Assembly: GCF_001542855.1 (NCBI RefSeq)
Contig: NZ_LNBY01000016.1
Coordinates: 1 to 64,000, forward strand
Direction of reading: 5' to 3'
Length of the DNA stretch: 64,000 bases
DNA from: Erythrobacter sp. AP23
GTDB lineage: Bacteria; Pseudomonadota; Alphaproteobacteria; Sphingomonadales; Sphingomonadaceae
Position numbers and translations under genes: made by a program. The notes beneath the pieces are model-generated. The model did not search any database. It was not told the DNA's origin and saw nothing but the letters and a program-made list of their open reading frames with translations. Every line of letters starts with the position of its first letter. Positions within the stretch are counted from its first letter, which is position 1. This document shows positions 29,588 to 37,284 of the stretch, in pieces.

Positions 29588-30052
29588 ATGACCTTGCCCT
29601 CCTTCCCCGATGGAACACTCGACGGCGACCGGCATCTTTATGCCGTGCGCGTCTATTACGAGGATACCGACCTCTCGGGCATCACCTATCACGCCAATTA
29701 CCTGCGCTGGTTCGAGCGCGCGCGGAGCGATTTGTTGCGTCGGCTGGAGATCGACCAGCGCGCGGCGATCGAGGCGGGCGAGGGCGCCTATGCGGTATCG
29801 GAAATCAATCTGAAGTATCTGCGCTCCGCGCGGCTCGACGACGATGTGCTGATCGAGACGCGCTGCACCGATATGCGCGCCGCCTCCTGCCGGATGCACC
29901 AGCTTGCGTTCAGGTTGGCGGGTGAAGAGCGCGAACTTCTGGCCGAGGCACATTTGCGCGTCGGCTTCGTTTCACCCGATGGCCGGCCCAAGCGCCAGCC
30001 GGAGGAATGGCGCGCGGCCTTCGCGCGGTTTGTCGGGCAAGGGGATTCATGA
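29588..30052 (+). CDS. ybgC: Tol-Pal associated acyl-CoA thioesterase YbgC
   Basis: A 154-residue hot-dog thioesterase. The 4HBT active-site strand is VYYEDTDLSGITYHANYLRWFERARSD with the nucleophile Asp in YEDTD. It is the first gene of the tol-pal operon as in most proteobacteria, where the enzyme may act on acyl chains in phospholipid turnover. Its stop overlaps the tolQ ATG (ATGA). Confidence 0.92.
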   Translation: MTLPSFPDGTLDGDRHLYAVRVYYEDTDLSGITYHANYLRWFERARSDLLRRLEIDQRAAIEAGEGAYAVSEINLKYLRSARLDDDVLIETRCTDMRAASCRMHQLAFRLAGEERELLAEAHLRVGFVSPDGRPKRQPEEWRAAFARFVGQGDS

Positions 30053-30747
30053 GCTCGCTATCACTTCTCGCCGCCGGGGCACCGACCCGGCTCGATCCGA
30101 TCCAGCTTTTCCTCGAGGCCGATATCGTCGTCCAGCTGGTCATGGCCGGGCTGCTGGTCGCCAGCATATGGGTGTGGATGATCATCGTCAGTTTCAGCCT
30201 GCGGATGAAGAAGCTGCGCAGCCGGACGATCGATTACGAGAACGAGTTCTGGCAGGCGGAAAACTTCGACCGCTTCACTTCCGAACGGGGTAATAAAGAC
30301 ATCCCCGCCGCACGCGTGGCGCAGGCGGCGGTGGCCGAATATCGCCGCTCGACCAAGACCACCGTCCGCGACCCGGAGGCGCTGCGCGGCCGGATTGCGG
30401 TGGCCATGGACAGCCAGATCGCGCTCGAAGCCGACGATATCGCCGAGCGATTGAACTTCCTCGCCACGGTCGGCTCGGTTGCCCCATTTGTGGGGCTGTT
30501 CGGAACCGTCTGGGGCATCATGAACAGCTTCTTCCAGATCGGCGCGCAGGAAAGCTCCTCGCTCGCGGTCGTCGCCCCCGGCATTTCCGAAGCGCTGTTC
30601 GCGACCGCCATCGGTCTGTTCGCGGCCATTCCGGCGGTGATCGCCTACAACCGTTTCAGCCACCGGGTCGATCGCTACGAAGCGCGCCTGCAGCGCTTCG
30701 CCGACAAGCTCAACGCGACCTTCAGCCGCCAGCTGGAGGCGCGCTAG
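30049..30747 (+). CDS. tolQ: Tol-Pal system proton channel subunit TolQ
   Basis: A 232-residue inner-membrane protein with three helices: one at about 25-50 (VVQLVMAGLLVASIWVWMII) and a pair in the C-terminal half. The conserved block LNFLATVGSVAPFVGLFGTV and ISEALFATAIGLFAAIPAVI identify TolQ/ExbB; the position after tolB-type context fixes it as TolQ. With TolR it uses the proton motive force to energise TolA during cell division. Confidence 0.95.
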   Translation: MSSLSLLAAGAPTRLDPIQLFLEADIVVQLVMAGLLVASIWVWMIIVSFSLRMKKLRSRTIDYENEFWQAENFDRFTSERGNKDIPAARVAQAAVAEYRRSTKTTVRDPEALRGRIAVAMDSQIALEADDIAERLNFLATVGSVAPFVGLFGTVWGIMNSFFQIGAQESSSLAVVAPGISEALFATAIGLFAAIPAVIAYNRFSHRVDRYEARLQRFADKLNATFSRQLEAR

Positions 30748-30767
30748 TGTTCGCGTCGACCTTGCCT

Positions 30768-30832
30768 GCCCGCGCCCCCACCCGGCCGCCCACGGCACGG
30801 TATCATGTGGGAGGCCGGGTGGGGGCGCGGGC
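30768..30832 (+). repeat. Palindromic intercistronic element, copy 2 (tolQ-tolR)
   Basis: A 65-nt hairpin with perfect 20-nt arms (30768-30787 and 30813-30832) around a 25-nt centre (30788-30812) carrying CCCAC/GTGGG pairs and the core GGCACGGTATC. Compared with copy 1 at 3524-3594 (read on the minus strand), the centre differs at 3 positions while the arms show five paired changes that keep the stem. It lies 20 bases after the tolQ stop and 33 bases before the tolR start. Confidence 0.85.
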
Positions 30833-30865
30833 CGGTGCCGAAAGCCTCTCGAAGGGAGAACGGCA

Positions 30866-31342
30866 ATGGCGATGAGCCTCGCCTCTTCCAGCGGGACACG
30901 GCGCGGGCGTGGCAAGCGTCGCCGCCCGATGAGCGAGATCAACGTCACGCCCTTTGTCGACGTGATGCTGGTGCTGCTGATTATCTTCATGGTCACCGCG
31001 CCGCTGCTCACCGCTGGCGTGCCGATCGACCTGCCCGACAGCCGCGCTTCGCAACTGCCCAGCGAACAGCAGCAGGTGACGATCAGCATCGACGAGGCCG
31101 GCTTCGTCTATATCGACGATGTCGAGGTACCCGTCGGTGGCCTTCCGCAGGCGCTCGAAAGCTTGCCGCGGACCGGTGGTGAGGGCCCCGATATCACGCT
31201 GCGTGCCGACCGTGCGCTCGATTACGGGCGCGTGATGGCGGTGATGGGCGAATTGAACCGTGCCGGGCTCAACCGGATTTCGCTCATCACCAACAGTGCT
31301 GCACCCGCATCGCTCAACGCCGGTTCATCCGGCGAGGAATAG
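30866..31342 (+). CDS. tolR: Tol-Pal system protein TolR
   Basis: A 158-residue ExbD/TolR protein: basic cytoplasmic start, RPMSEINVTPFVDVMLVLLIIF with the proton-carrying Asp in FVDVMLV, then a periplasmic domain (TISIDEAGFVYIDDVEV, ITLRADRALDYGRVM). GGGAGA precedes the ATG. It is separated from tolQ by the palindromic element, unlike the near-contiguous tolQR of most genomes. Confidence 0.94.
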   Translation: MAMSLASSSGTRRGRGKRRRPMSEINVTPFVDVMLVLLIIFMVTAPLLTAGVPIDLPDSRASQLPSEQQQVTISIDEAGFVYIDDVEVPVGGLPQALESLPRTGGEGPDITLRADRALDYGRVMAVMGELNRAGLNRISLITNSAAPASLNAGSSGEE

Positions 31343-31352
31343 GTGTCGGACC

Positions 31353-32156
31353 ATGGAGAGGTTAGGCATCAGGGCAGAGGAGCGGACCGGACTGATCGTC
31401 GCGGTCGCACTGCATCTTGCACTGTTCGGGCTGCTGATCGTGCAGGGGCTGTTCCCGGCCCCGGTGATCGATCCGCCGCAGCGGATGACCGTCAGCCTGG
31501 CGGAAGATGTCGGGCTTTCGGCGACGGCGCCCGACCCGGTCGCCGAAAGCCGCGCCTCGACGGCGCCGACCATGGATCTCAACCCGGCCCCCGCGCCCGA
31601 GCAGGAAGTACCGGCCCCGCCGCAGGTCGAGCGTCCCGCGCCGCAAGTCCAGTCTCCGGTGCCCGCACCCAATTCGGCTGCCGACAACCGCCCGCGCCGC
31701 CGCCCCGATCCCCCGCGCACGCAAAGCCAGCCGCAAAGCAGTCAGCGCAGCGGAGGCTCGCGCCTCGGCGACAATTTCCTCGACGGCGCAGGCGACAGCA
31801 CACGCACGAGCGAAACGCGCATCCCGGCCTCGCAAATCGGTAACAGCGCCAAGGCATCGCTCTTCCAGGCGGTCGCCCGGCAGCTGCGCCCGCACTGGCA
31901 GCCGCCGAGCGGGCCCGAGGTCGAGAAGATCGTTACCAAAGTTCGCTTCCGCCTCAATCCCGACGGCACGCTCGCCGGTGCGCCAAGCGTTGCGGGGCAG
32001 CGCGGCGTAAACGCCACCAACCGCGCGCAGGCGGGGCGTCATGGCGAACAGGCCATCCGTGCGGTACAACTGGCCGCCCCCTTCGACTTGCCTGACGAGT
32101 ATTACGAGGCATGGAAACTCATCACCGTGGATTTCGACTGGAGATTGGCCCAGTGA
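31353..32156 (+). CDS. tolA: Cell envelope integrity protein TolA
   Basis: A 267-residue TolA: short cytoplasmic start, one membrane helix (about 14-33), a Pro/Ala/Glu/Arg-rich spanning linker (about 40-150) and a C-terminal domain (LRPHWQPPSGPEVEKIVTKV, IRAVQLAAPFDLPDEYYEAW) that contacts TolB and Pal. The linker is shorter and more Pro-rich than the helical one in E. coli. It ends by overlapping the GTG start of tolB. Confidence 0.88.
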   Translation: MERLGIRAEERTGLIVAVALHLALFGLLIVQGLFPAPVIDPPQRMTVSLAEDVGLSATAPDPVAESRASTAPTMDLNPAPAPEQEVPAPPQVERPAPQVQSPVPAPNSAADNRPRRRPDPPRTQSQPQSSQRSGGSRLGDNFLDGAGDSTRTSETRIPASQIGNSAKASLFQAVARQLRPHWQPPSGPEVEKIVTKVRFRLNPDGTLAGAPSVAGQRGVNATNRAQAGRHGEQAIRAVQLAAPFDLPDEYYEAWKLITVDFDWRLAQ

Positions 32157-33535
32157 AGTATGTTCTGATTGCCGCCGCGGCATTCCTCGCCGCGCCCCTC
32201 TCCGCCCAGAATGAGGATCTCGGTCAGCCGATACCCGAAGGTGGAGAAGTCGAGATCATCGACGAGGGCGAGGGCCTTTCGGGCTCGGTCAGCTTCGAGG
32301 GCAATCTCGACGATCTCGGTATCGCCATTCCCGGCTTCGCCACCGACCGCGACGTTGCCACACCCGCCAACTCCTCGGGCACCGCGGCGCTGGGAACGGA
32401 GCTTGCGGGGGTCATCACCGCCGACTTGCGCAACAATGGCCTGTTCAAGCCGACCGGCCCCGATGCGCTGCCGCAGCCCTCGTTTGGCGAAATCACCGCG
32501 CCCAATTGGCCGACCTGGTCGAACCGCGGCGCGGAAATGCTCGTTCACGGCTATGTCCGCGGGCGCAGCGACAATCGCCTGACGGTCGGTTGCTATCTCT
32601 ACGACATGGCGCTGCAGCAGGAGCTGGTGCGCGAAGGCTGGGTGGTCCAGCCCGCCGACTGGCGCCGTGCGGCGCACAAATGCGCCGACCTCATCTATTC
32701 GCGCCTGACCGGCGAGAGCCCGTTCTTCGACAGCCGCATCGCCTATATCGCCGAGACGGGACCGAAGGATAACCGCTCGAAGCGGCTGGCGATCATGGAT
32801 AGCGACGGCGCCAACCATCGCTTCATTACCACCGGCCGTTCGACCGCGCTGACGCCGCGTTATTCGCCCGATTACCGCAAGCTGTCCTATTTGAGCTATG
32901 TCGACGGCAATCCGCGCATCTATGTCTACGACATCGGCACCGGTCGTCAGACGTTGGTGACCCAGAGCGCCAATCCCACCTTCGCGCCGCGCTGGAGCCC
33001 CGATGGGCGCTGGCTGCTCTATTCGATGGCGGTCAATGGCAATACCGACATCTACCGCGTCTCCGCCAATGGCGGCGAGCCCGTGCGGCTGACCGATACG
33101 CCGGGCATCGACATCGGCGGGTCCTATTCGCCCGATGGCAGCCGGATCGTGTTCGAAAGCGATCGGTCGGGTGCGCAGCAGTGCTACGTCATGAACGCCG
33201 ACGGTTCCAACCAGCGACGCATCAGCTTCGGCGGCAGCCGTTGCGCAACGCCCGAGTGGAGTCCGCGCGGCGACCAGATCGCCTTCACCAACGCCAGCTC
33301 GTTCAACATTTCGGTGATGACGCCGTCGGGCGGCAGTGTCCGCACGCTGACCAACGGCTGGCAGGACGAGGCGCCGACCTGGGCGCCGAACGGGCGGATC
33401 ATCCAGTTCTTCCGCACGGAGCGCAACAGTGGCAAGACTTCGCTCTGGCAGGTCGACCTGACCGGTGAGAATCTGCGGCGGCTGCCGACGCCGGTCGATG
33501 CATCGGACCCGGCATGGGGACCGATTCTGCCGTAA
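32153..33535 (+). CDS. tolB: Tol-Pal system beta-propeller protein TolB
   Basis: A 460-residue periplasmic protein: signal peptide VKYVLIAAAAFLAAPLSAQ, an N-terminal alpha/beta domain, and a six-bladed propeller with repeated YSPD/WSPDG blade ends (ALTPRYSPDYRKLSY, PRWSPDGRWLLYSM, SYSPDGSRIVFESD, PEWSPRGDQIAF). It links TolA and Pal. The GTG at 32153 overlaps the tolA stop (GTGA) and starts right at the signal peptide, so it is preferred to an upstream ATG inside tolA. Confidence 0.93.
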   Translation: MKYVLIAAAAFLAAPLSAQNEDLGQPIPEGGEVEIIDEGEGLSGSVSFEGNLDDLGIAIPGFATDRDVATPANSSGTAALGTELAGVITADLRNNGLFKPTGPDALPQPSFGEITAPNWPTWSNRGAEMLVHGYVRGRSDNRLTVGCYLYDMALQQELVREGWVVQPADWRRAAHKCADLIYSRLTGESPFFDSRIAYIAETGPKDNRSKRLAIMDSDGANHRFITTGRSTALTPRYSPDYRKLSYLSYVDGNPRIYVYDIGTGRQTLVTQSANPTFAPRWSPDGRWLLYSMAVNGNTDIYRVSANGGEPVRLTDTPGIDIGGSYSPDGSRIVFESDRSGAQQCYVMNADGSNQRRISFGGSRCATPEWSPRGDQIAFTNASSFNISVMTPSGGSVRTLTNGWQDEAPTWAPNGRIIQFFRTERNSGKTSLWQVDLTGENLRRLPTPVDASDPAWGPILP

Positions 33536-33609
33536 TTGCATTGGACTACACAGGGACGAATTCGGGGGGCAAAACCGACTTCACCACGCTGTTTGAAAGG
33601 GGACAGCCT

Positions 33610-34119
33610 ATGAATACCCGTGTTGCTACCGGCCTGATGCTTGCATCGACCATTGCGCTTGCTGCCTGCCAGAAGAAGGCTCCGGAGGAGCTTCCGCCGC
33701 CGCCGGTCGAAACGGCCCCGGCACCCGCGCCGGCGCCGACAGGCCCAGCGGTGGGTTCGCAGCAGCATTTCGTCGACGCGGTCGGGCAGGCCAACACGGT
33801 GGTCTATTTCGACACCGACAGGTTCAATATCGACGCCGAAGACCAGATGAAGCTGCAGCGCCAGGCGCAGTATTTCAGCCAGTATTCGCAGGTGACCTTC
33901 ACGATCGAGGGGCATTGCGACGAACGCGGCACGCGCGAATACAACCTCGCGCTGGGCGAACGCCGTGCCAATGCGGCGAAGAACTACCTCGTCTCGATCG
34001 GCATTCCCGCCAACCGCATCCGCACCGTCAGCTACGGCAAGGAACGCCCGGTGGCGCTGGGTTCGAACGAATCGGCGTGGGCCCAGAACCGTCGCGCTGC
34101 AACCGTCACGATCAACTGA
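33610..34119 (+). CDS. pal: Peptidoglycan-associated lipoprotein Pal
   Basis: A 169-residue outer-membrane lipoprotein: lipobox LAAC near residue 20, a Pro/Ala linker, then the OmpA-like peptidoglycan-binding domain with VYFDTDRFNID, FTIEGHCDERGTREYNLALGERRA and a final Arg-rich strand. It anchors the outer membrane to the wall and is cycled by TolB/TolA. Last gene of the tol operon, followed by a strong terminator. AAAGGGGA precedes the ATG. Confidence 0.95.
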   Translation: MNTRVATGLMLASTIALAACQKKAPEELPPPPVETAPAPAPAPTGPAVGSQQHFVDAVGQANTVVYFDTDRFNIDAEDQMKLQRQAQYFSQYSQVTFTIEGHCDERGTREYNLALGERRANAAKNYLVSIGIPANRIRTVSYGKERPVALGSNESAWAQNRRAATVTIN

Positions 34120-34138
34120 TCGGCTGATCAAAGCAAAA

Positions 34139-34167
34139 GGGCTCCCCGATCGCGGGGAGCCCTTTTT
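34139..34167 (+). terminator. Rho-independent terminator of the tol-pal operon
   Basis: Nine-pair stem GGGCTCCCC (34139-34147) / GGGGAGCCC (34154-34162) followed by five T residues, 19 bases after the pal stop. Confidence 0.92.
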
Positions 34168-34193
34168 ACGCTCGTGACCGGCGAGGCGAATGC

Positions 34194-34343
34194 CTAGCGC
34201 GTGGCCGAATAGCTCGCCATCGAAGTTGTGCCGGACCGGCTGTCGCCCTGTTCGAGAGACAAACCGCCATGCCCAGCCACGAGTGCGAATGCCGCCATGG
34301 ACAGGACGGCGGCGGTGGCGGAAAAGGTCAGTTGCTTGCTCAT
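34194..34343 (-). CDS. Small exported protein of unknown function (49 aa)
   Basis: A 49-residue reading frame beginning MSKQLTFSATAAVLSMAAFA, a good signal peptide, followed by a short Gly/Ser-rich tail ending SYSATR. It faces the tol terminator and is divergent from the J-domain gene. Only a weak purine-rich ribosome site (GAGAGCGA) is present. No family is recognised; codon use looks like its neighbours, so it is more likely a gene than chance, but this is uncertain. Confidence 0.5.
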   Translation of the reverse strand: MSKQLTFSATAAVLSMAAFALVAGHGGLSLEQGDSRSGTTSMASYSATR

Positions 34344-34498
34344 GGTCGCTCTCATGGGTGGTGCTGTTAGGGCCGATATATTAACGCTTCACTGCATTGC
34401 AACATTTCAAATTGAAACTGGTTCCCGCGCGCTTGCACCTTTCGTCCGCCGGCCTAGATTGTGCCCCATGCTTTCCTGTGACATGAAATTCTTGCGTT

Positions 34499-35032
34499 AT
34501 GCCTAAGGCACGCCGCTCCAACGACTGGGGCTTCCCCCGGTGGCGCGGTTACGGTTCCTCGCGCGAAACGACGACCGTGCGCCTGTGCGACAGGCATGGC
34601 TGCGAAGAACCCGGCGACTGTCCCGCGCCCAAGGCGCCCAACAGCCCCGAGCGCTGGATGTTCTGTCAAAAGCATGCTGCCGAATACAACCGCAAATGGG
34701 ACTATTTCGAAGGGCTCGACAAGGCCGAGAAGGAAGCGCGCACCAAGGCCGAGCAGAGCGAGAATGCCGGCTATGCCGAGGCTCAGCACTATGGCTGGAG
34801 TGGTAGCGGTGACGGTTCGCGCAGCGCCGACGAGATGCGCGCGCTGGAGGTGCTCGAACTCGATGCCGATGTGGAATTCTCCGTAATCAAGAAAACATGG
34901 CGTGCGAAGGCCAAGACGGTCCATCCCGATGTAAAGCCGGGCGACAAGGAAGCGGCCGCGGAGTTCCAGAAATTCCAGCTTGCCTATGAGGTGCTCAAGG
35001 CCGCCGAAGAGCGGCGCGAGTGGAAGGGCTGA
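34499..35032 (+). CDS. J-domain protein with N-terminal Cys/His knot
   Basis: A 177-residue protein with the J domain at its C-terminus (about residues 110-175; helix II lysines then VHPDVKPGD with the essential HPD). J domains stimulate DnaK-type ATPases. The N-terminal half has a metal-site-like set of residues (CDRHGCEEPGDC, then FCQKH) and is not part of canonical DnaJ. This layout recurs in alphaproteobacteria with no assigned client. The start is an ATG without a clear ribosome site. Confidence 0.82.
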   Translation: MPKARRSNDWGFPRWRGYGSSRETTTVRLCDRHGCEEPGDCPAPKAPNSPERWMFCQKHAAEYNRKWDYFEGLDKAEKEARTKAEQSENAGYAEAQHYGWSGSGDGSRSADEMRALEVLELDADVEFSVIKKTWRAKAKTVHPDVKPGDKEAAAEFQKFQLAYEVLKAAEERREWKG

Positions 35033-35041
35033 GCCTCCGCT

Positions 35042-35833
35042 CTACTTCGCTTTGGTATCGATTGCCGAAGGCGGATTGTCGTTCCACCAGGGCACGTCGG
35101 TGAAGGGGCGCACGTCGAGTTCGTGGGTCCAGCAATTGCGCGGTTGGTGCGCCAAGTGCCAATAGGTTTCGGCGAGCGTGGCCGGATCGATTACCCCGTC
35201 CTTTCCCTTCGCTTCCTTGTAGGCTTCGAAGCGGTCGCCGAGCAGCTTGCCCAGCGTGTCGGGCGCATCGACCGAACCATCGACCACCACATGCGCGACA
35301 TGCAGGCCCTGCGGGGCGAATTCGGCATTGAGCGTCTGGCACAGCATCCGCCGCGCGCCCATCGCCGCAGCATGGCTGTGCTGCCCGGCATTGCCACGCA
35401 CTGCGGCGGTTGCCGATGTGACGAGGATCGTCCCGCTCCCGCGCTCCACCATGAGCGGCGTGACAGCGTGGGCGAGGCGAAACAGGCCGAAGCACCCAAG
35501 CCGCCAACCCAGCTCGAACGCGCGATGCGGCGTGTCGGCCAGCGTACGGTTCCCGATCTGCGCACCGAGGTTGTAAAGCACCGTGTCGATCGGCCCGATA
35601 TCGCGCTCGACCCGCTCGACCAGTTCCTCGATCGTCCCGTCCGCTGCCGCATCGAGCAGCATTCCGCTCGCCTTGCCTCCCTCATCCTCGATCGCGCCGA
35701 CCAGCCTGGCCAGCCCTTCCTCGTCCGAGCGCCGCGCTAGGACCGCGTGATATCCTCCGCGAGCGAAACGCGCAGCGGCATGGCCGCCTATCCCCGCGCC
35801 CGCGCCGATCACCAGAAATACCTTGTCCGCCAT
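35042..35833 (-). CDS. Atypical short-chain dehydrogenase/reductase-fold protein
   Basis: A 263-residue Rossmann protein (VFLVIGAGAGIGGHAAARFA; the NAG motif reads YNLGAQIG; Ser in ILVTSATAAVRG). Where classical SDR enzymes have YxxxK, this one has HAAAM within QHSHAAAMGARRML, so the catalytic Tyr and Lys are absent. LHVAHVVVDGSVDAPD is typical of a sequence group with relaxed active sites. Function unknown. Downstream of the ATP-grasp gene by 10 bases, likely co-transcribed. Confidence 0.78.
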   Translation of the reverse strand: MADKVFLVIGAGAGIGGHAAARFARGGYHAVLARRSDEEGLARLVGAIEDEGGKASGMLLDAAADGTIEELVERVERDIGPIDTVLYNLGAQIGNRTLADTPHRAFELGWRLGCFGLFRLAHAVTPLMVERGSGTILVTSATAAVRGNAGQHSHAAAMGARRMLCQTLNAEFAPQGLHVAHVVVDGSVDAPDTLGKLLGDRFEAYKEAKGKDGVIDPATLAETYWHLAHQPRNCWTHELDVRPFTDVPWWNDNPPSAIDTKAK

Positions 35834-35843
35834 GTTCGCCTCC

Positions 35844-36746
35844 TTACAGGCGCGCGACGATAGCCCTTGCCAGCTTGTCGCCCAAACCCGGGCCCTGCTC
35901 GGGATAGAGATAGGGCTCGATCGCCTCTGCCTCCATTACCGCCAGTTCGCCCGTCGGGAGCCGTGCCATGTCGATCCGGGAATAGAGCAGATCGTCAAAG
36001 GGCAGGGAGGCAATGACGGCGCGGGCCTTCGCCAGGTCTCGCGGTTCGGGAGCATAGTCGCATTCATAGCCGCCATAGAGCGATTGGATGCGGTAATCGC
36101 CTTCGCCCGCGCGCTTGAGCACGCCGTGGCTGAAGCTGCCATCGATGAAGACGAAAGTGTACTCGCCTTCCTCGACGACACTCTGCAGGAAGGGCTGAAT
36201 CAGGCAGGGGCAGCCCATCGACCAGCCTTCGTCGGGCAGCGCCTCGCGGGTAAAGCTGTGCTGGCCGAGCCCGCCTGCGCCAACCTGCCGTTTGATGACC
36301 ACGCGATCGGTCTCGAACTGGGCCATTGCCGCCAGCACCCCCGCCCGATCGATGTCGTCCCGCCAAAGTGTCGGAACCGTGGTCGCCCCGCCCCGGTCGA
36401 GTTCTTCGAGATAGCGCTTGTCGGCATTCCAGCGGACCACCTCGGGCGGGTTGCAGACGTCGATGCCGCGCCTCGCGAGCGCCTCCAGCTTTTCGAGGAA
36501 CTCCTCCGGGTGGTCCTGATAGTCCCACGCGGTGCCGAGCAGCACCAGCGCCAGGCCCTCGAACTCCGCCAGCGGCGCGCGCCAGTCGATCTCGACCAGC
36601 TCGAGCCCGGCCCTCTCGAAAGCGGGGCGCAACGCGGCCACCTCGATATCATGCTCGAAAGCGTCTCCCCGGCGCGGTCCGGCGCCGGGGAGCGTGTCTT
36701 CGCAGGCGAGGAAGCCGATCCGCTTATCGTTTGGTTCTGAAGGCAC
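35844..36746 (-). CDS. ATP-grasp domain protein
   Basis: About 300 residues with an ATP-grasp layout: N-domain (RIGFLACEDTLPG, LVLLGTAWDYQDHPEEFL), WNADKRYLEELDRGG, an ATP-binding Lys in RVVIKRQVGAGGLG, IQPFLQSVVEEGEYTFVFIDG and the metal-binding end RIDMARLPTGELAVMEAEAIEPYLY. It resembles RimK/glutathione-synthetase-like ligases without known substrate. The start is unsure: GTG at 36746 or TTG at 36755; both lie inside the end of the upstream gene, so translation is probably coupled. Confidence 0.78.
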   Translation of the reverse strand: MPSEPNDKRIGFLACEDTLPGAGPRRGDAFEHDIEVAALRPAFERAGLELVEIDWRAPLAEFEGLALVLLGTAWDYQDHPEEFLEKLEALARRGIDVCNPPEVVRWNADKRYLEELDRGGATTVPTLWRDDIDRAGVLAAMAQFETDRVVIKRQVGAGGLGQHSFTREALPDEGWSMGCPCLIQPFLQSVVEEGEYTFVFIDGSFSHGVLKRAGEGDYRIQSLYGGYECDYAPEPRDLAKARAVIASLPFDDLLYSRIDMARLPTGELAVMEAEAIEPYLYPEQGPGLGDKLARAIVARL

Positions 36747-37284
36747 GAACGGCAATGCGAAAGTTCAAGAAAGCGACCACGCCTATCAGTGCCGCAAGCG
36801 GGATGCCCAAAAGCGGTTGGGAGATCGCAATGAACACGGCCCAAGCCAGGAAACTCAACGAAACGATGACCATCCAGACAGCGATAGTTCGGCCGAGGGT
36901 CTTCCCCATAGCTGCTTCAGCTTCCTTGCCGGATCGAGGTGGAGCGTAGGGTTTCCTACCTTTTACAAGTCTGTTTGCGGCGGTGCTTTGCCAGACGAGA
37001 TAGCCGATGACCCCTGCGGTAACGCCATAACCAACCACGCTGGAGGTTGACCTGCTGACATCGACAAAGTTGGCGAGCATCGAGCCTGCCAAGAAAGCGA
37101 GCACTGTCAGCCCAGCTAGCTTAACCAGACCCTTCCATCCCGCTACACGCCGCCAATCTTCGATTAGCGCCTCGTATTCGGCCGGGGTTACCAGATAGCC
37201 GTGGCTCCATCGTGTTGGGTAATAGAGATACCCGCCGTCGACGGGTTCGAAGCTGCGCTTGAGGACCCCGACCGTATCGAACAC
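36724..37284 (-). CDS. Hypothetical membrane protein
   Basis: A 186-residue protein with four likely membrane helices (about residues 55-75, 83-100, 133-152 and 155-172) and a polar N-terminus with YPTRWSHGYLVTPAEYEALIEDW. No family recognised. It starts with GTG directly after the stop of the PLP-enzyme gene and overlaps the ATP-grasp gene, so it belongs to that transcript. Its base composition is visibly lower in GC than neighbouring genes, hinting at later acquisition. Confidence 0.62.
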   Translation of the reverse strand: MFDTVGVLKRSFEPVDGGYLYYPTRWSHGYLVTPAEYEALIEDWRRVAGWKGLVKLAGLTVLAFLAGSMLANFVDVSRSTSSVVGYGVTAGVIGYLVWQSTAANRLVKGRKPYAPPRSGKEAEAAMGKTLGRTIAVWMVIVSLSFLAWAVFIAISQPLLGIPLAALIGVVAFLNFRIAVRAFRTKR

